Shown piece after piece: positions 1-9,083 of a DNA stretch of 64,000 nt (its first letter is position 1; every line of letters starts with the position of its first letter). The translations under genes were made by a program, and so were the position numbers. The stretch is from Lentisphaera araneosa HTCC2155 (GTDB taxonomy: Bacteria > Verrucomicrobiota > Lentisphaeria > Lentisphaerales > Lentisphaeraceae). The stretch lies in NCBI RefSeq assembly GCF_000170755.1, contig NZ_ABCK01000001.1:124001-188000 (forward strand), in the 5' to 3' direction. The notes under the pieces were generated by a model. That model ran no database searches. It was not told where the DNA came from and saw only the letters and a list, made by a program, of their open reading frames with translations.

Positions 1-1121
1 TTACAGAGGTCTTGGGCATTTTTAACACTGTCTGTACCAGGAATATAAAAGAGTTTAGCTTTTGTTTGTTCTAAGCTTAGTTCCACAATTAGGCGCTCAC
101 ACATGTGGTACACAAGTGTGGCACAAGTAGCAGAGTCGACACCACCTGAGAGGGAAAGAATAAAGCCTTTGCTCCAACTCTTTCTCATGTAATCATAGAG
201 TCCGAGGGTTTCGGCTAAGAGAAATTCTTCATGAGCTTCTAATTGTTTGGAAGCGGGAAAGTTGGAAACTTGATCTGATTTTACTTCTTGGAAATCATGT
301 GAGAAATGAACGATGCAGGGAGAAGAAGTGTATTTCTCTTTTGCGGATACAGCAATATTAAATTTGTGGGTTCTGAAATCATCTAAATGAAGGCGTTCGG
401 ATTCATAGATTAGTTTATTTGGGTCAGAGTAAAAAACAGCGCCATCGTAAATAACTCGGCCAGCTTCATTGCCATTGAGGTTAGCATAAAGGTAGTGACA
501 GTCGAAGTTTTTGGCACCATCAATGATCAGTTGTCGACGTAGATTTTGTTTTCCTAAAGCAAAGTGAGAAGCACTCGGGTTGAGGATAAGGTCGAGTTGA
601 AGTTCGCTAAGGTGTGAGTCAAAGCGAGTCTCTTCCCAGGCATCTTGGCATATTTCAAAAGCAAAACGGAAGTTGTTTACTTGGAAAACACAGTCGCCGA
701 CAGGAACCATTTGGCCGGCAATATGAATCTTTTCGACATGACGATCGGGCCATGGTTCAAACCAACGTTTTTCATAATGTAGGCCATCATTAGCCAGGTG
801 CTTTTTACAGTAAAAACCGATAATTTTTTCATTTGCGATGATCGCAACGGCATTATAAAGTTTTGATTTCACTTCGAGAGGAAGGCCAATGGCAATAATT
901 TGATTTTTGCTATGAGGGAGTAATTCGAGAAGAAGTTCTTGGCTTCGTTCGCGCAAGTGAGGGCTTAAAAATACATCTTCACAACCGTAGGCCGTTAGAG
1001 ACATTTCGGGAAAAAGAATAAAGTCACTCGAGGGGCATTCAGCAATGGCCGATTTAATTCTATTGAGATTGTTTTCCCAATCGAGTGGAGTTTGGTTTAT
1101 GGTGATGGCAGAGAGCTGCAT
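1..1121 (-). CDS. nadE: Glutamine-dependent NAD+ synthetase, 3'-truncated by window edge
   Basis: Makes NAD+ from deamido-NAD+, ATP and glutamine in the cytoplasm, the last step of NAD synthesis. An N-terminal nitrilase-type glutaminase domain (about residues 1-270) shows the E-K-C triad: Glu in FPEMSLTAYG, Lys in YCKKHL and Cys in FEICQDAWE. The ATP-pyrophosphatase synthetase domain then begins with SGGVDSA near residue 325. The reading frame runs off the left edge before the end of the synthetase domain, so about half of that domain is missing here. The start is the ATG at 1121, with AAGGA about 12 bases upstream. The two-domain form is the glutamine-using type rather than the short ammonia-only NadE. 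Confidence 0.93.
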   Translation of the reverse strand, partial: MQLSAITINQTPLDWENNLNRIKSAIAECPSSDFILFPEMSLTAYGCEDVFLSPHLRERSQELLLELLPHSKNQIIAIGLPLEVKSKLYNAVAIIANEKIIGFYCKKHLANDGLHYEKRWFEPWPDRHVEKIHIAGQMVPVGDCVFQVNNFRFAFEICQDAWEETRFDSHLSELQLDLILNPSASHFALGKQNLRRQLIIDGAKNFDCHYLYANLNGNEAGRVIYDGAVFYSDPNKLIYESERLHLDDFRTHKFNIAVSAKEKYTSSPCIVHFSHDFQEVKSDQVSNFPASKQLEAHEEFLLAETLGLYDYMRKSWSKGFILSLSGGVDSATCATLVYHMCERLIVELSLEQTKAKLFYIPGTDSVKNAQDLC

Positions 1122-1221
1122 TTTTTAAGTTTTCCTTGGTGAATTTTGGCGAATATACACCTTTTTGAGCGGAAAGAACTCGTGGAGGTGTTAGCTTTTA
1201 AGAAAAATAAGGAAATTTATT

Positions 1222-1521
1222 ATGGCAGTAGAGTTAAATTACTTAGAAGGTCGCAGACTTTGTGTGGTGTTTTGTAAGCTTGAGGAAGAAGATGAGAAGG
1301 GCAAGTGCACCAATATGGAAGAGCCCAAATTCCAAATTAAAACAATGCATGGTCGCGCCAACGTACTCAATAATCAGTACTTAGAATGTGTAACTTCTGA
1401 AGGCGGAAATTTTAAAATTCCTCCGAGTGCTTATGACAAAATTTTTCCGAGTGATGGGACCGATATTCTGAAAGATGCAGAATATTTTGTGATGGTAAAA
1501 GTTTCGGGAATGGACTTATAG
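1222..1521 (+). CDS. Small hypothetical protein (99 aa)
   Basis: I do not recognise this family. It is a 99-residue soluble, mildly acidic protein with no signal peptide or membrane segment. It has two cysteines near the start (LCVVFCK), one in GKCTN and one in LECVTS. The ATG has a good Shine-Dalgarno (AAGGA, about 9 bases upstream). It is transcribed divergently from nadE, with about 100 bases between them, and converges on the esterase gene with only 19 bases between stops. Start signal and codon use support a real gene; function is unknown. Confidence 0.6.
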   Translation: MAVELNYLEGRRLCVVFCKLEEEDEKGKCTNMEEPKFQIKTMHGRANVLNNQYLECVTSEGGNFKIPPSAYDKIFPSDGTDILKDAEYFVMVKVSGMDL

Positions 1522-1540
1522 TCTTTGTTGACCTAGCGTT

Positions 1541-2392
1541 TTAGGTAAGTGTTAAACTCTCTGGCGTATAGCCTTTACCTAAGAGCTGATAGTCAAAGAA
1601 ATTTCTCACTTCTTTATCTAGAATGGGGTGAGTGAATTTATGCTCGTAGTTATTTAGGGTGATAAGCTTACAATCGACACCCAAGCCGATAGCTTTATTT
1701 AAGTACGCTAAAGATTGATTATAGGGAACAGCTTCGTCTTTGGTGCCATGTGCTAAGAGGATGGGACAAGTCTCCTTGTTGAGGTGCTCATAGGGACTTG
1801 CATCAAGTAAAAGTTCCGGTGCTTGCAAAGGATCTTGACCAATCAGTTGAATCACTGGAGAGTCGGGTAGTATATGACTCTTTAGTTCATGCTCTTCGTA
1901 TTCAAGAATATCTAAGAGGGGTCTGAAATGAGAAGGTGGGCAATAGGCAAGAACGGCATTGATTCGAGAGTCGTTGGCAAGATGCAAGGCGAGGTGAGCC
2001 CCAGAAGAGGAACCCCAGATAGCTACTCTGTCTGTGTCAATGCCATATTTATCGGTTTGCTTAAGTGCATAGTTGAGAGCCGCTAAGCAATCGTCTTTTT
2101 GAGCTGGCCAAGGAGCCTGTTGACTAAAGCGGTAATTGATGGCGATGGCGACAAACTCCCCAGATTCTACATAGGGGATAAGGTGAGGGATTTGTAGGTC
2201 TTTATCGCCGTGGTGCCAAGCTCCACCATGTATATAGATAATGAGTGGGAGTTTTTTATCTTGTTGTTTGGGTTTGAGAAGGTGAAAGCTTTGACGGATG
2301 TCCTTTGAGTCTTCGGAATAAAATATATCATTATGAAATTCTATATTTTCAGGGATTTCTAAAAGTATTTCTGGGCGTTGATAAAGTTGCAT
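1541..2392 (-). CDS. Alpha/beta-hydrolase esterase (BD-FAE / lipase-like)
   Basis: Predicted cytoplasmic carboxylic-ester hydrolase of the alpha/beta-hydrolase fold. An oxyanion-hole motif HGGAW lies near residue 55, the nucleophile elbow G-S-S-S-G near 127, a probable acid in GTKDEAVP and the catalytic His in NYEHKF near 250. This order and the 283-residue length fit the hormone-sensitive-lipase/BD-FAE group, which includes acetyl-xylan and other carbohydrate esterases. There is no signal peptide. It lies between a small unknown ORF and pabBC on the same strand as the latter. Substrate cannot be told from sequence; a polysaccharide de-esterifying role is only a guess from the sugar-degrading context of the window. 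Confidence 0.85.
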   Translation of the reverse strand: MQLYQRPEILLEIPENIEFHNDIFYSEDSKDIRQSFHLLKPKQQDKKLPLIIYIHGGAWHHGDKDLQIPHLIPYVESGEFVAIAINYRFSQQAPWPAQKDDCLAALNYALKQTDKYGIDTDRVAIWGSSSGAHLALHLANDSRINAVLAYCPPSHFRPLLDILEYEEHELKSHILPDSPVIQLIGQDPLQAPELLLDASPYEHLNKETCPILLAHGTKDEAVPYNQSLAYLNKAIGLGVDCKLITLNNYEHKFTHPILDKEVRNFFDYQLLGKGYTPESLTLT

Positions 2393-2442
2393 TTCTTTCC
2401 TTGTTAATCACTACACTGAAAAATTATGATACCTGATTGAAC

Positions 2443-4188
2443 TCAAGTCAAATTTTCAATTGATTTTACTTGTCCCCAGTTACGTACAGAGTTTCCTAGG
2501 AAAACTGACTGAGCATTCTTTAAGTCTTTAAGGCTTAGAGTTTTTTCAATGACATCTTCGTTTTCGGTGAGCACTTGTCTAGTAATGCTTGGAAGGATGC
2601 CAGATTTTAATTTGGGGATGACTTTTTGTCCTGCGTGGTCAATGATCATCAAAGCGCTAATTGAGCCTTCGCAAACTTGCCCCTTTTTGTTGAGTATGAT
2701 GACTTCATCGTAATCATATTCTTGTGCAAATTTATAGGCTTTGTTATAAATATCGCGACGGTCAGTTTTGTGATAGATATAGGGGTTTTTGGAGTTTATA
2801 GAGTCTTCTTTATAAATGGCTACGCGTAAGTCCTGCCAAAAGGGTTGCTCGAGCTTTTGCTGAGTAATAGTTAAGTCACCGTTGATGTTAATGGAGACAC
2901 GTATTTTGGCGTAATTGGTTTTATTAGCTGTAAGCTGAGTTTCCAGTTTAGATAATTCACTACGACAGTGATCGACATTAAAAGGTCTTAGTAACCATTG
3001 GCAGCTATGATCTAAGCGCTTCAGGTGTTTCTCTAAATGATTAAAGTTTCCTTTACGTGACCAGAGAAAGCTAGTGAATACTTCGTTGGGTGGCGGGGGA
3101 AAGTTCAAGAAAGAACTTTTTAGAAGACATTCATCCCATTCTGGACCAGAACCAGAGTCAGCAACAATGCCACTGCCGATTCCTAGAAGGGTTTTGTCTT
3201 TATGGCATTCAATGGTGCGAATGCAGACATTGAAGTCAAAATCGCCATTGGGTTGAAGGTGAAAAATAGAACCCGTGTAAATACCGCGGGGAGAACTTTC
3301 GAGTTCTTCAATAATTTCCATAGCACGTATTTTTGGTGCACCAGTAATGGAGCCTGGAGGGTAGGTGGCATCCAAAATATTATATAAACTTAGGGCGGGG
3401 TTCAATTGTCCTTCAACAGTGCCAGTCATTTGATGTAGTGAGGGGTAACGAGTGACTTGGAAGAGGTCTTTGGTTCTTACGTTTTGGCATATGCGGGATA
3501 AATCATTGCGCATGAGGTCAACAATCATGATGTTTTCCGCACGACCTTTAGGGCATTGACTCAGGTCTTTACGGCGTTTTTCATCTTGATCCCAACGGCC
3601 GGCTCGTTTAGAAGTGCCTTTCATTGGTTTTGTTTTTAGCGTATTGCCACGTCGACTCAAAAAAAGTTCGGGTGAGAGCGAAATGATTTGGAAATCATCG
3701 GTTTCAATATAAGCGGCGTAGGGGACGGGGTGGTTTTTAATGAGATGAAGGAAAAACTGCTCCGGAGAGTTATTGAGTTCTAGTTCACACCTGAAAGTGT
3801 AGTTAACTTGGTAAATATCCCCGTTTGTAATGTAGTTAAGTGATTTTTCAATGGAGTCACAGTACTCAGCTTTATCAATAGATGGCGCCACTGAAACTTT
3901 GTTGAGTTGTTCATTCGGAGTAGGGATTTCTTCTAATTGCTTTATGGAATCAAAAGTTAAGGCCATGGCCAAGGGAAGCTTATCATTTTCAATAATTCTG
4001 TGCTTCTCATCAAAAGCAATCGATGCTTCATAGGATAAAAAACCTAGAGTATGAAAGCCGTTGTGGGAGTTGCCTTCAAGTTGTGAGATGAAATCTTCAA
4101 TATCCTCGGAACGTGTACAGCTATGTGTTTCTCTAATTTGATCAGAGTAAAAAAGTTTTCCTTCGTTAAGAAAATAAGCTTTAGTCAT
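2443..4188 (-). CDS. pabB: Fused aminodeoxychorismate synthase component I / aminodeoxychorismate lyase (PabB-PabC)
   Basis: Makes p-aminobenzoate for folate. The N-terminal two thirds (to about residue 350) is a chorismate-binding enzyme: PYAAYIE, SLSPELF, KPMKGT (the PabB-type lysine motif, near residue 186), DLMRNDL, YPPGSITGAPK and IGSGIVADS. The C-terminal part (about 365-580) is a class IV PLP aminotransferase/lyase with the PLP lysine in YHKTDRR and VCEGSISAL. So the protein converts chorismate plus ammonia to ADC and then releases pyruvate. I place the start at the ATG at 4188; a longer form would begin at a TTG at 4212. The ATG overlaps the stop of the upstream lipoprotein gene by a few bases, so the two may be cotranscribed. 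No pabA (glutaminase) is in the window. Confidence 0.9.
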   Translation of the reverse strand: MTKAYFLNEGKLFYSDQIRETHSCTRSEDIEDFISQLEGNSHNGFHTLGFLSYEASIAFDEKHRIIENDKLPLAMALTFDSIKQLEEIPTPNEQLNKVSVAPSIDKAEYCDSIEKSLNYITNGDIYQVNYTFRCELELNNSPEQFFLHLIKNHPVPYAAYIETDDFQIISLSPELFLSRRGNTLKTKPMKGTSKRAGRWDQDEKRRKDLSQCPKGRAENIMIVDLMRNDLSRICQNVRTKDLFQVTRYPSLHQMTGTVEGQLNPALSLYNILDATYPPGSITGAPKIRAMEIIEELESSPRGIYTGSIFHLQPNGDFDFNVCIRTIECHKDKTLLGIGSGIVADSGSGPEWDECLLKSSFLNFPPPPNEVFTSFLWSRKGNFNHLEKHLKRLDHSCQWLLRPFNVDHCRSELSKLETQLTANKTNYAKIRVSININGDLTITQQKLEQPFWQDLRVAIYKEDSINSKNPYIYHKTDRRDIYNKAYKFAQEYDYDEVIILNKKGQVCEGSISALMIIDHAGQKVIPKLKSGILPSITRQVLTENEDVIEKTLSLKDLKNAQSVFLGNSVRNWGQVKSIENLT

Positions 4189-4843
4189 TTTTTCGTATAA
4201 TGATATCGTCAATATACACGGGGATACTGCGTACGGGGTAGGTTAAAACACTAACTTGACCTTTTAAATCTAAATTTTGAAAGTTACCACTTATCATCCA
4301 GCTTTTTGGAGATGTACCTTCTTCATAAGCTACACATTGTAGTGTTGATGTCGATCCAACAGTTTTTAAATCTAATCGAATTTTGTACCAAGTATCTGGA
4401 AGCATTTTCATTTCTACTTCGTCATAAGTTATACCATTATAGATGATTCTAAGTTTACCCATTTGATCACCCGTTGGGTATAGATGAACTTTAAATCCGG
4501 CAATGCCACCACCACCGACACCTGCGGCCACGGTATTGTTCGCCGTAGATAAGTAAAAGAAACTGGCTTCAAGAGTATAATTACTTAGTTTTTCTGGACC
4601 AAATAAGAGGGCGTTTTCGGTATTGCCATTAAAGCGACTTGTGAGAGCATTGCGGTCTCCAAGTGGATCTAAAACATAATTACCAGAGAGAACAAAGAAA
4701 CTATCTTTATAATCCTCGAGGTTTTTATGGTCAAAACTTTCAGAAAAAATAATGTCTTTATTATTGGAGTTTACAGATGATTTGTACATATTGCCACAGG
4801 AGGCAAACAACAAAGTGGTGAGCATTAAGAGAGTGATTTTCAT
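4181..4843 (-). CDS. Lipoprotein with concanavalin-like (DUF1080-type) domain
   Basis: A 220-residue secreted lipoprotein: hydrophobic N-terminus followed by the lipobox L-F-A-S-C at residue 16. The rest is beta-rich, with the pattern of a LamG/3-keto-disaccharide-hydrolase-like jelly roll (ESFDH, YTLEASFFYL, DTWYKIRLDL, VYIDDIIIRKN). Such domains bind or cleave sugars at the cell surface in Planctomycetes and Lentisphaerae. No catalytic motif is evident, so I assign only a fold guess. A glycine run (VGGGGIAG) is conspicuous. It sits directly upstream of pabBC with an overlapping stop/start, probably an incidental operon. Confidence 0.7.
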   Translation of the reverse strand: MKITLLMLTTLLFASCGNMYKSSVNSNNKDIIFSESFDHKNLEDYKDSFFVLSGNYVLDPLGDRNALTSRFNGNTENALLFGPEKLSNYTLEASFFYLSTANNTVAAGVGGGGIAGFKVHLYPTGDQMGKLRIIYNGITYDEVEMKMLPDTWYKIRLDLKTVGSTSTLQCVAYEEGTSPKSWMISGNFQNLDLKGQVSVLTYPVRSIPVYIDDIIIRKND

Positions 4844-4915
4844 GAAAGCGAGTTCCTTTTTCTAATTGGCGCTGAATTTATCACCATTGAGAGGAACATA
4901 AAATCACTTTAATAC

Positions 4916-5944
4916 TTAAAGTGATGAAAAAGTATCAATTCTCATTGTTGCCGTTTTTGTGAACTTCTTATTGAAACTTGGACGTATGTTCATGTTTTCA
5001 ACGCTACTTAAGGTCGTTTGAAGTAATTTAATCACCTCTGACCAAGTCTGAGGGCGTTCATCAATATCGTAAGCCATGATTTTGTGAACGGCTTTACGAA
5101 CACTAGAGGGCAGACCTGGTTGAATTTGTCCGATGGGGATGGCGTCAGCTTCGAGTTTTTTTACTAAGACTTCCATGGCCTTATAATCATCATAAGGTGG
5201 AACGCCACTAAGGCAATGATAGAGTGTCGCACCGAGTGCGTAGATGTCGCAACGGTGGTCAAGCTCTTTTCCTGCTGCTTGCTCGGGACTCATAAAATGT
5301 GGGGATCCTAAAATCATGTCCTTTTGGGTTATATCACTAGGTTCTTCCAAGCACTTCGCAATGCCGAGATCAGTTAAGAAAGCTTGTTTAGCAGTTGGAT
5401 CAATGAGGATATTGGATGGCTTGATATCACGATGGATAAGCAAGTTTTCTGCCCAGGCATACTGCATAGCAGAAGCAATTTGTAAACAATAAGTCAAAGA
5501 TTCGGAAACCTCGAGAGGTCCACCAACTTGGATGAGGTTTTTACAGGTTTTTCCTGTGATCATATCCATGGCTAAGTAATAGTCATTATTAAATTTTCCA
5601 GCGTAAAATACATGGATGAAGTTTGGGTGGCGGTAACTGGATAGTAATTCTATTTCACGGCGGAAGCGCTGATGCTCTTCATGATCAAGCTTATCATGAC
5701 GAATAATCTTAATGGCACTAATTCGGTTCATCAGTTCATGTTTAGCAGAATAAACCTCAGCAGTACTTCCCGAGCCAATCAGCGCATCTATTTTAAAGTC
5801 GCCGATATAAGTACCCGTTGCGTAATCGGGCGCTGGTGCATGAAAATCACATTTGCATTTTGGGCAGGTGATTTCAGCGCCACGTAAATGTTCGTTAATT
5901 GAGAGTTTAAGTCCACAGACGTGACAGTAAAATTTATAATCCAT
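4916..5944 (-). CDS. Zinc-ribbon Ser/Thr protein kinase (Hanks type)
   Basis: A cytoplasmic eukaryotic-like Ser/Thr kinase of 342 residues. The N-terminus is a zinc ribbon with Cys at 7, 10, 27 and 30 (C-x2-C-x16-C-x2-C). The kinase domain starts near residue 50: G-loop GSGSTAEVY, catalytic Lys in AIKIIR, catalytic loop HRDIKPSN near 172, DLGIAK in place of the usual DFG, and the GSPHFMSPEQA activation segment. There is no transmembrane helix, unlike the related kinase at 34350-35507, whose ribbon has the same cysteine spacing. The DLG variant keeps the metal-binding Asp, so it should be active. Upstream is the end of the xyl operon on the same strand, separated by a hairpin. Targets are unknown. 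Confidence 0.92.
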   Translation of the reverse strand: MDYKFYCHVCGLKLSINEHLRGAEITCPKCKCDFHAPAPDYATGTYIGDFKIDALIGSGSTAEVYSAKHELMNRISAIKIIRHDKLDHEEHQRFRREIELLSSYRHPNFIHVFYAGKFNNDYYLAMDMITGKTCKNLIQVGGPLEVSESLTYCLQIASAMQYAWAENLLIHRDIKPSNILIDPTAKQAFLTDLGIAKCLEEPSDITQKDMILGSPHFMSPEQAAGKELDHRCDIYALGATLYHCLSGVPPYDDYKAMEVLVKKLEADAIPIGQIQPGLPSSVRKAVHKIMAYDIDERPQTWSEVIKLLQTTLSSVENMNIRPSFNKKFTKTATMRIDTFSSL

Positions 5945-6030
5945 GAAATGGCCATTTAAAAAGGTTATCTATAATAATGATTTTGCATCAAAATAGACTT
6001 ATTTTCAAGGGACAAAGGAAAAATAGAGTG

Positions 6031-6058
6031 TCATCAATACTCATAAAAGTATTGATGA
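6031..6058 (-). terminator. Hairpin downstream of xylB, probable terminator
   Basis: Perfect inverted repeat with 11-bp arms (TCATCAATACT and AGTATTGATGA) around a 6-base loop, 22 bases past the xylB stop. Read on the minus strand it is followed within about 8 bases by a short T run (ATTTTT). The stem is AT-rich and the T run is not immediate, so it may be a weak terminator. Confidence 0.5.
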
Positions 6059-6080
6059 GCATTGACTGTTTTATTTAGAT

Positions 6081-7589
6081 TTACTTTAAAAGTTGGCCGT
6101 ATTTAACAAGTTTTTGTTCGTAAGCTTCTTTGTTAGCTTCATTAGGTAAGAGTTGAGACTTTGCAGCGGTAAACATACTGTTTAGTTCGGACCATGCTTG
6201 CTTTGAAGAAGCGTTGGCGGCCCGCATGGCGGCGCCTAAGGCGGCAGAGTTACTGATTTCAATTCTTTCGACTTTAGCTTGGAAAACATCAGCAATCATT
6301 TGAGCGATAGCCGTGTTTTGCGAAGCACCGCCAGTCAAGCGGATCGTGCTAATAGATTTTGCGTGCTTGTTGGCATAATAACGAAGGTTTAAAATCTGAC
6401 TTTCAATGAGTCCTACTAAAGCCTTTGTCGCTGTGAATTCAGCCAGTTTATCTGAATCAATTTGAGCGGGGCAATGTGGGTACATTTCATCAACGATAAA
6501 AGGGAGGTAGTTTTCTTCTAAACATGGAGTGTTTTCGGCAATTAAGTTTTCGCCTTCTTGCCAGTCTAAACCAGTAGCTTTTAAGGCTGCTTCTCGGCTA
6601 AGCGAACCATTTCTAAAACAAATGAGACTCATGTAGCCGCCAGCAGGATTGCCAAAAATGTGTCCAACACCTTTCGTATCTATAGCTTCATTACCAATTG
6701 CACCAAAGAAAGTATCCGATGTGCCCATGCTGATAACTACTGTCCCTGGATCTGTGGCACCACAACCAATAAGACTGTTAGGGTTATCGCCTGACGATAA
6801 ACAAATGTCGCAATTAGCATTGAGTGAATATTTATCAACAAAGTAAGGGGAGACTTTGCCCGCCACACTTGCTGCAGGGGCAAGAGAGGGGAGTTTGTCT
6901 TTGAGATCGGGAGCACAGGCATCAAGTAAATCTTGATCCCATTGACCCGTAGATAAATTCATTAAGTTCATGCCAGCGCCATCTGAGGTGTCAATAGAGA
7001 CTGATTTACCTGCAAAAATAGAAGCGCAGAAAGAACTTGCTAAATGGATGTGTTTTGTGTCCTTGTAGGCTTCTGGGGAGTTTTTGTAGAACTTTCTGAT
7101 CTGAGAAGCTGTGAAGCGTTCGCAGTACAAAGAACCTGAAAGTTCCGTAACGGAGCCTTTTAAGTTATTTTGCATTTCTTTACATTCTTCACTGGTCGAG
7201 TTATCCATCCAGATAGGAACGATAGGGCGGCTGAAGCTTGGCGTGAGGCTTTTGCTAAGTTCGTCAGAAGCTTTTAACTCGGTCAAGATTTGAGTGAAAT
7301 TATCCTTGAGGTAGACAGAGGCATGTTGATGGCCAGAAATTGAAATGGTTTCAATTTTAGGAGCATAGGCTTCTAGAGCCAACATCATTTTATCTATCGC
7401 CACTAAATAGAGCTGAGGATAAGAGTAGAACTCTTGGTTCTTGCCTCTAATAAAGCCATTCTCAGTTTCAAATTCTGGAAAGCTTTCAGCAAAATTTATA
7501 GATTCCTCATGGATTATTTTTCCTGCAGCACTATCGATGAGTACTGCAGAGAGGCTTTGTGTACTTAAATCAAGACCGAGACAAATCAT
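6081..7589 (-). CDS. xylB: Xylulokinase (FGGY family)
   Basis: Phosphorylates D-xylulose to xylulose 5-phosphate, feeding the pentose phosphate pathway. FGGY-family signatures: N-terminal phosphate loop GLDLSTQS, the substrate aspartate in DGAGMNLM, the ATP-domain segment GDNPNSLIGCGA, VISMGTSDTFFG, and the C-terminal adenosine motif LTGGASQNTAIAQM. The 502-residue length is normal for the family. The start lies 3 bases after the xylA stop, so the two are translated from one message. No pentose transporter is in the window, so uptake must be encoded elsewhere. Confidence 0.96.
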   Translation of the reverse strand: MICLGLDLSTQSLSAVLIDSAAGKIIHEESINFAESFPEFETENGFIRGKNQEFYSYPQLYLVAIDKMMLALEAYAPKIETISISGHQHASVYLKDNFTQILTELKASDELSKSLTPSFSRPIVPIWMDNSTSEECKEMQNNLKGSVTELSGSLYCERFTASQIRKFYKNSPEAYKDTKHIHLASSFCASIFAGKSVSIDTSDGAGMNLMNLSTGQWDQDLLDACAPDLKDKLPSLAPAASVAGKVSPYFVDKYSLNANCDICLSSGDNPNSLIGCGATDPGTVVISMGTSDTFFGAIGNEAIDTKGVGHIFGNPAGGYMSLICFRNGSLSREAALKATGLDWQEGENLIAENTPCLEENYLPFIVDEMYPHCPAQIDSDKLAEFTATKALVGLIESQILNLRYYANKHAKSISTIRLTGGASQNTAIAQMIADVFQAKVERIEISNSAALGAAMRAANASSKQAWSELNSMFTAAKSQLLPNEANKEAYEQKLVKYGQLLK

Positions 7590-7592
7590 CGT

Positions 7593-8903
7593 TTATCCGA
7601 GGTGAATATTGTAGATGTTTTCGTAGAGCTCTTGTTGACCAGAAATTTGCTTAGGCTCACCATTGCTTGCAGCTAAATTACGAAGGTCAGTTAGGCTGAG
7701 TTTGCCCGCTTCGAATTCAGAACCTTTTCCTGAATCAAATGAAGTGTAACGAGCTTGTTTCATTTTTGGGATATCACCAGCATTCATTTCCTCTGCAATG
7801 ACAAGTGCTCTTGCGAATGCATCCATTGCTCCAACGTGACCATAGAAAATGTCTTCTAAATCGGTTGAATTACGACGTGTTTTTGCATCAAAGTTTAAGC
7901 CGCCTGGAGCAAGGCCACCCTGTTCAAGAACGATTCTCATGATGTCTACTGCACCATCAAGATTAGTTGGGAACTGGTCAGTGTCCCAGCCATTTTGGTG
8001 ATCGCCACGGTTAGCATCGATTGAACCGAGCATGCCTGCATCAGAAGCTACTTGGATATCATGAGCAGGGTCGTGACCTGCGAGAGTGCCATGGTTAGGT
8101 TCATGATTAATTTTGAAATGATCTTCTAAGCCATGTTCACGAAGGAAGCCAATAACTGTTGCTGAATCAACGTCATACTGGTGTTTAGTCGGCTCCATTG
8201 GTTTTGGCTCAATAAGGAATTGGCCAGTGAAATCAATTTCTTTAGCATAGTTAACGCATTGGCGTAAGAATTCTGCAAAGTGAGCTTTTTCACGTTTCAT
8301 GTTTGTGTTAAGAAGTGAATCATAACCTTCACGGCCACCCCAGAATACATAGTTTTCGCCACCGAGGAACTTAGTTGCGTCAATGGCTGCTTTTACTTGT
8401 GAGGCGCCATAACATACAACATCAAAATTAGGGTTAGTAGCTCCGCCATTCATGTAACGTGGGTTAGAGAAGAGGTTAGCTGTACCCCAAAGAAGCTTTA
8501 CACCACTTTCATCTTGTTTATCTTTAGCGCGTTTCACTAAATCCCAAAGGTTTGCTTCTGATTCCTCGACAGAATTACCTTCTGGAGCCATGTCACGGTC
8601 ATGGAAGCAGTAGTAAGGAACACCAAGCTTTGTGAAGAATTCAAAGGCCGCGTCCATTTTTTCATAGGCTTGTTCCATAGGGTTAGAGTTATTTAGCCAT
8701 GGGAGTTGTTGTGGCCCAGGGCCGAAGGGGTCGGCACCAGTTCCGCAAAAAGTATGCCAGTAACAAACAGCAAAACGGAGGTGCTCTTTCATAGTTTTAC
8801 CGGCAACGACTCTATTTTCGTCGTAGTAGCGGAAGGCGAGCGGGTTATGGCTAGAGGTGCCTTCGAATTGAATTTTTTCGATATTGGGGAAGTAAGTTTT
8901 CAT
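7593..8903 (-). CDS. xylA: Xylose isomerase
   Basis: Interconverts D-xylose and D-xylulose with two divalent metals. Family landmarks: [17 protein letters not shown], the ring-opening His in [42 protein letters not shown], the metal-binding Glu in [28 protein letters not shown] and [19 protein letters not shown]. The usual NIEANHATLAGH segment is [12 protein letters not shown] here; the Glu and His are kept, the Ile-to-His and Ala-to-Pro changes are mild oddities. Length 436 is typical of class II enzymes. AAGGA lies 8 bases before the ATG. The divergent LacI regulator and repeated TGTTAA sites upstream point to repression relieved by pentose. Confidence 0.97.
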   Translation of the reverse strand: MKTYFPNIEKIQFEGTSSHNPLAFRYYDENRVVAGKTMKEHLRFAVCYWHTFCGTGADPFGPGPQQLPWLNNSNPMEQAYEKMDAAFEFFTKLGVPYYCFHDRDMAPEGNSVEESEANLWDLVKRAKDKQDESGVKLLWGTANLFSNPRYMNGGATNPNFDVVCYGASQVKAAIDATKFLGGENYVFWGGREGYDSLLNTNMKREKAHFAEFLRQCVNYAKEIDFTGQFLIEPKPMEPTKHQYDVDSATVIGFLREHGLEDHFKINHEPNHGTLAGHDPAHDIQVASDAGMLGSIDANRGDHQNGWDTDQFPTNLDGAVDIMRIVLEQGGLAPGGLNFDAKTRRNSTDLEDIFYGHVGAMDAFARALVIAEEMNAGDIPKMKQARYTSFDSGKGSEFEAGKLSLTDLRNLAASNGEPKQISGQQELYENIYNIHLG

Positions 8904-8926
8904 AGTTTTTTCCTTTGTTTACATAT

Positions 8927-9059
8927 TGTTAACTGATTCACAATAATACATAGAATTTAGGAAATCAACACCAGATGATAAAAATCATGTTAAATTATTT
9001 ATGTTAACTATGTTAAATAGTGACTTGTAAAACAGTTTTGAGTTTATTAATTATGTTAA
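8927..9059. promoter_or_regulatory. Cluster of TGTTAA operator-like repeats between xylA and the LacI-type gene
   Basis: The 180-base divergent promoter region holds the heptamer ATGTTAA four times, at 8987-8993, 9001-9007, 9010-9016 and 9053-9059, plus TTGTTAAC at 8926-8933, just upstream of xylA. The pair at 9001 and 9010 are head-to-tail at 9-bp spacing. Repeats of one word on one strand between a sugar operon and its LacI-type gene are best read as binding sites for that regulator or a second protein. LacI sites are normally palindromes with a central CG, which is not obvious here. The region is AT-rich, so some copies may be chance. Confidence 0.45.
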
Positions 9060-9083
9060 ATAAAATTAAATGGTAGCAATAAT

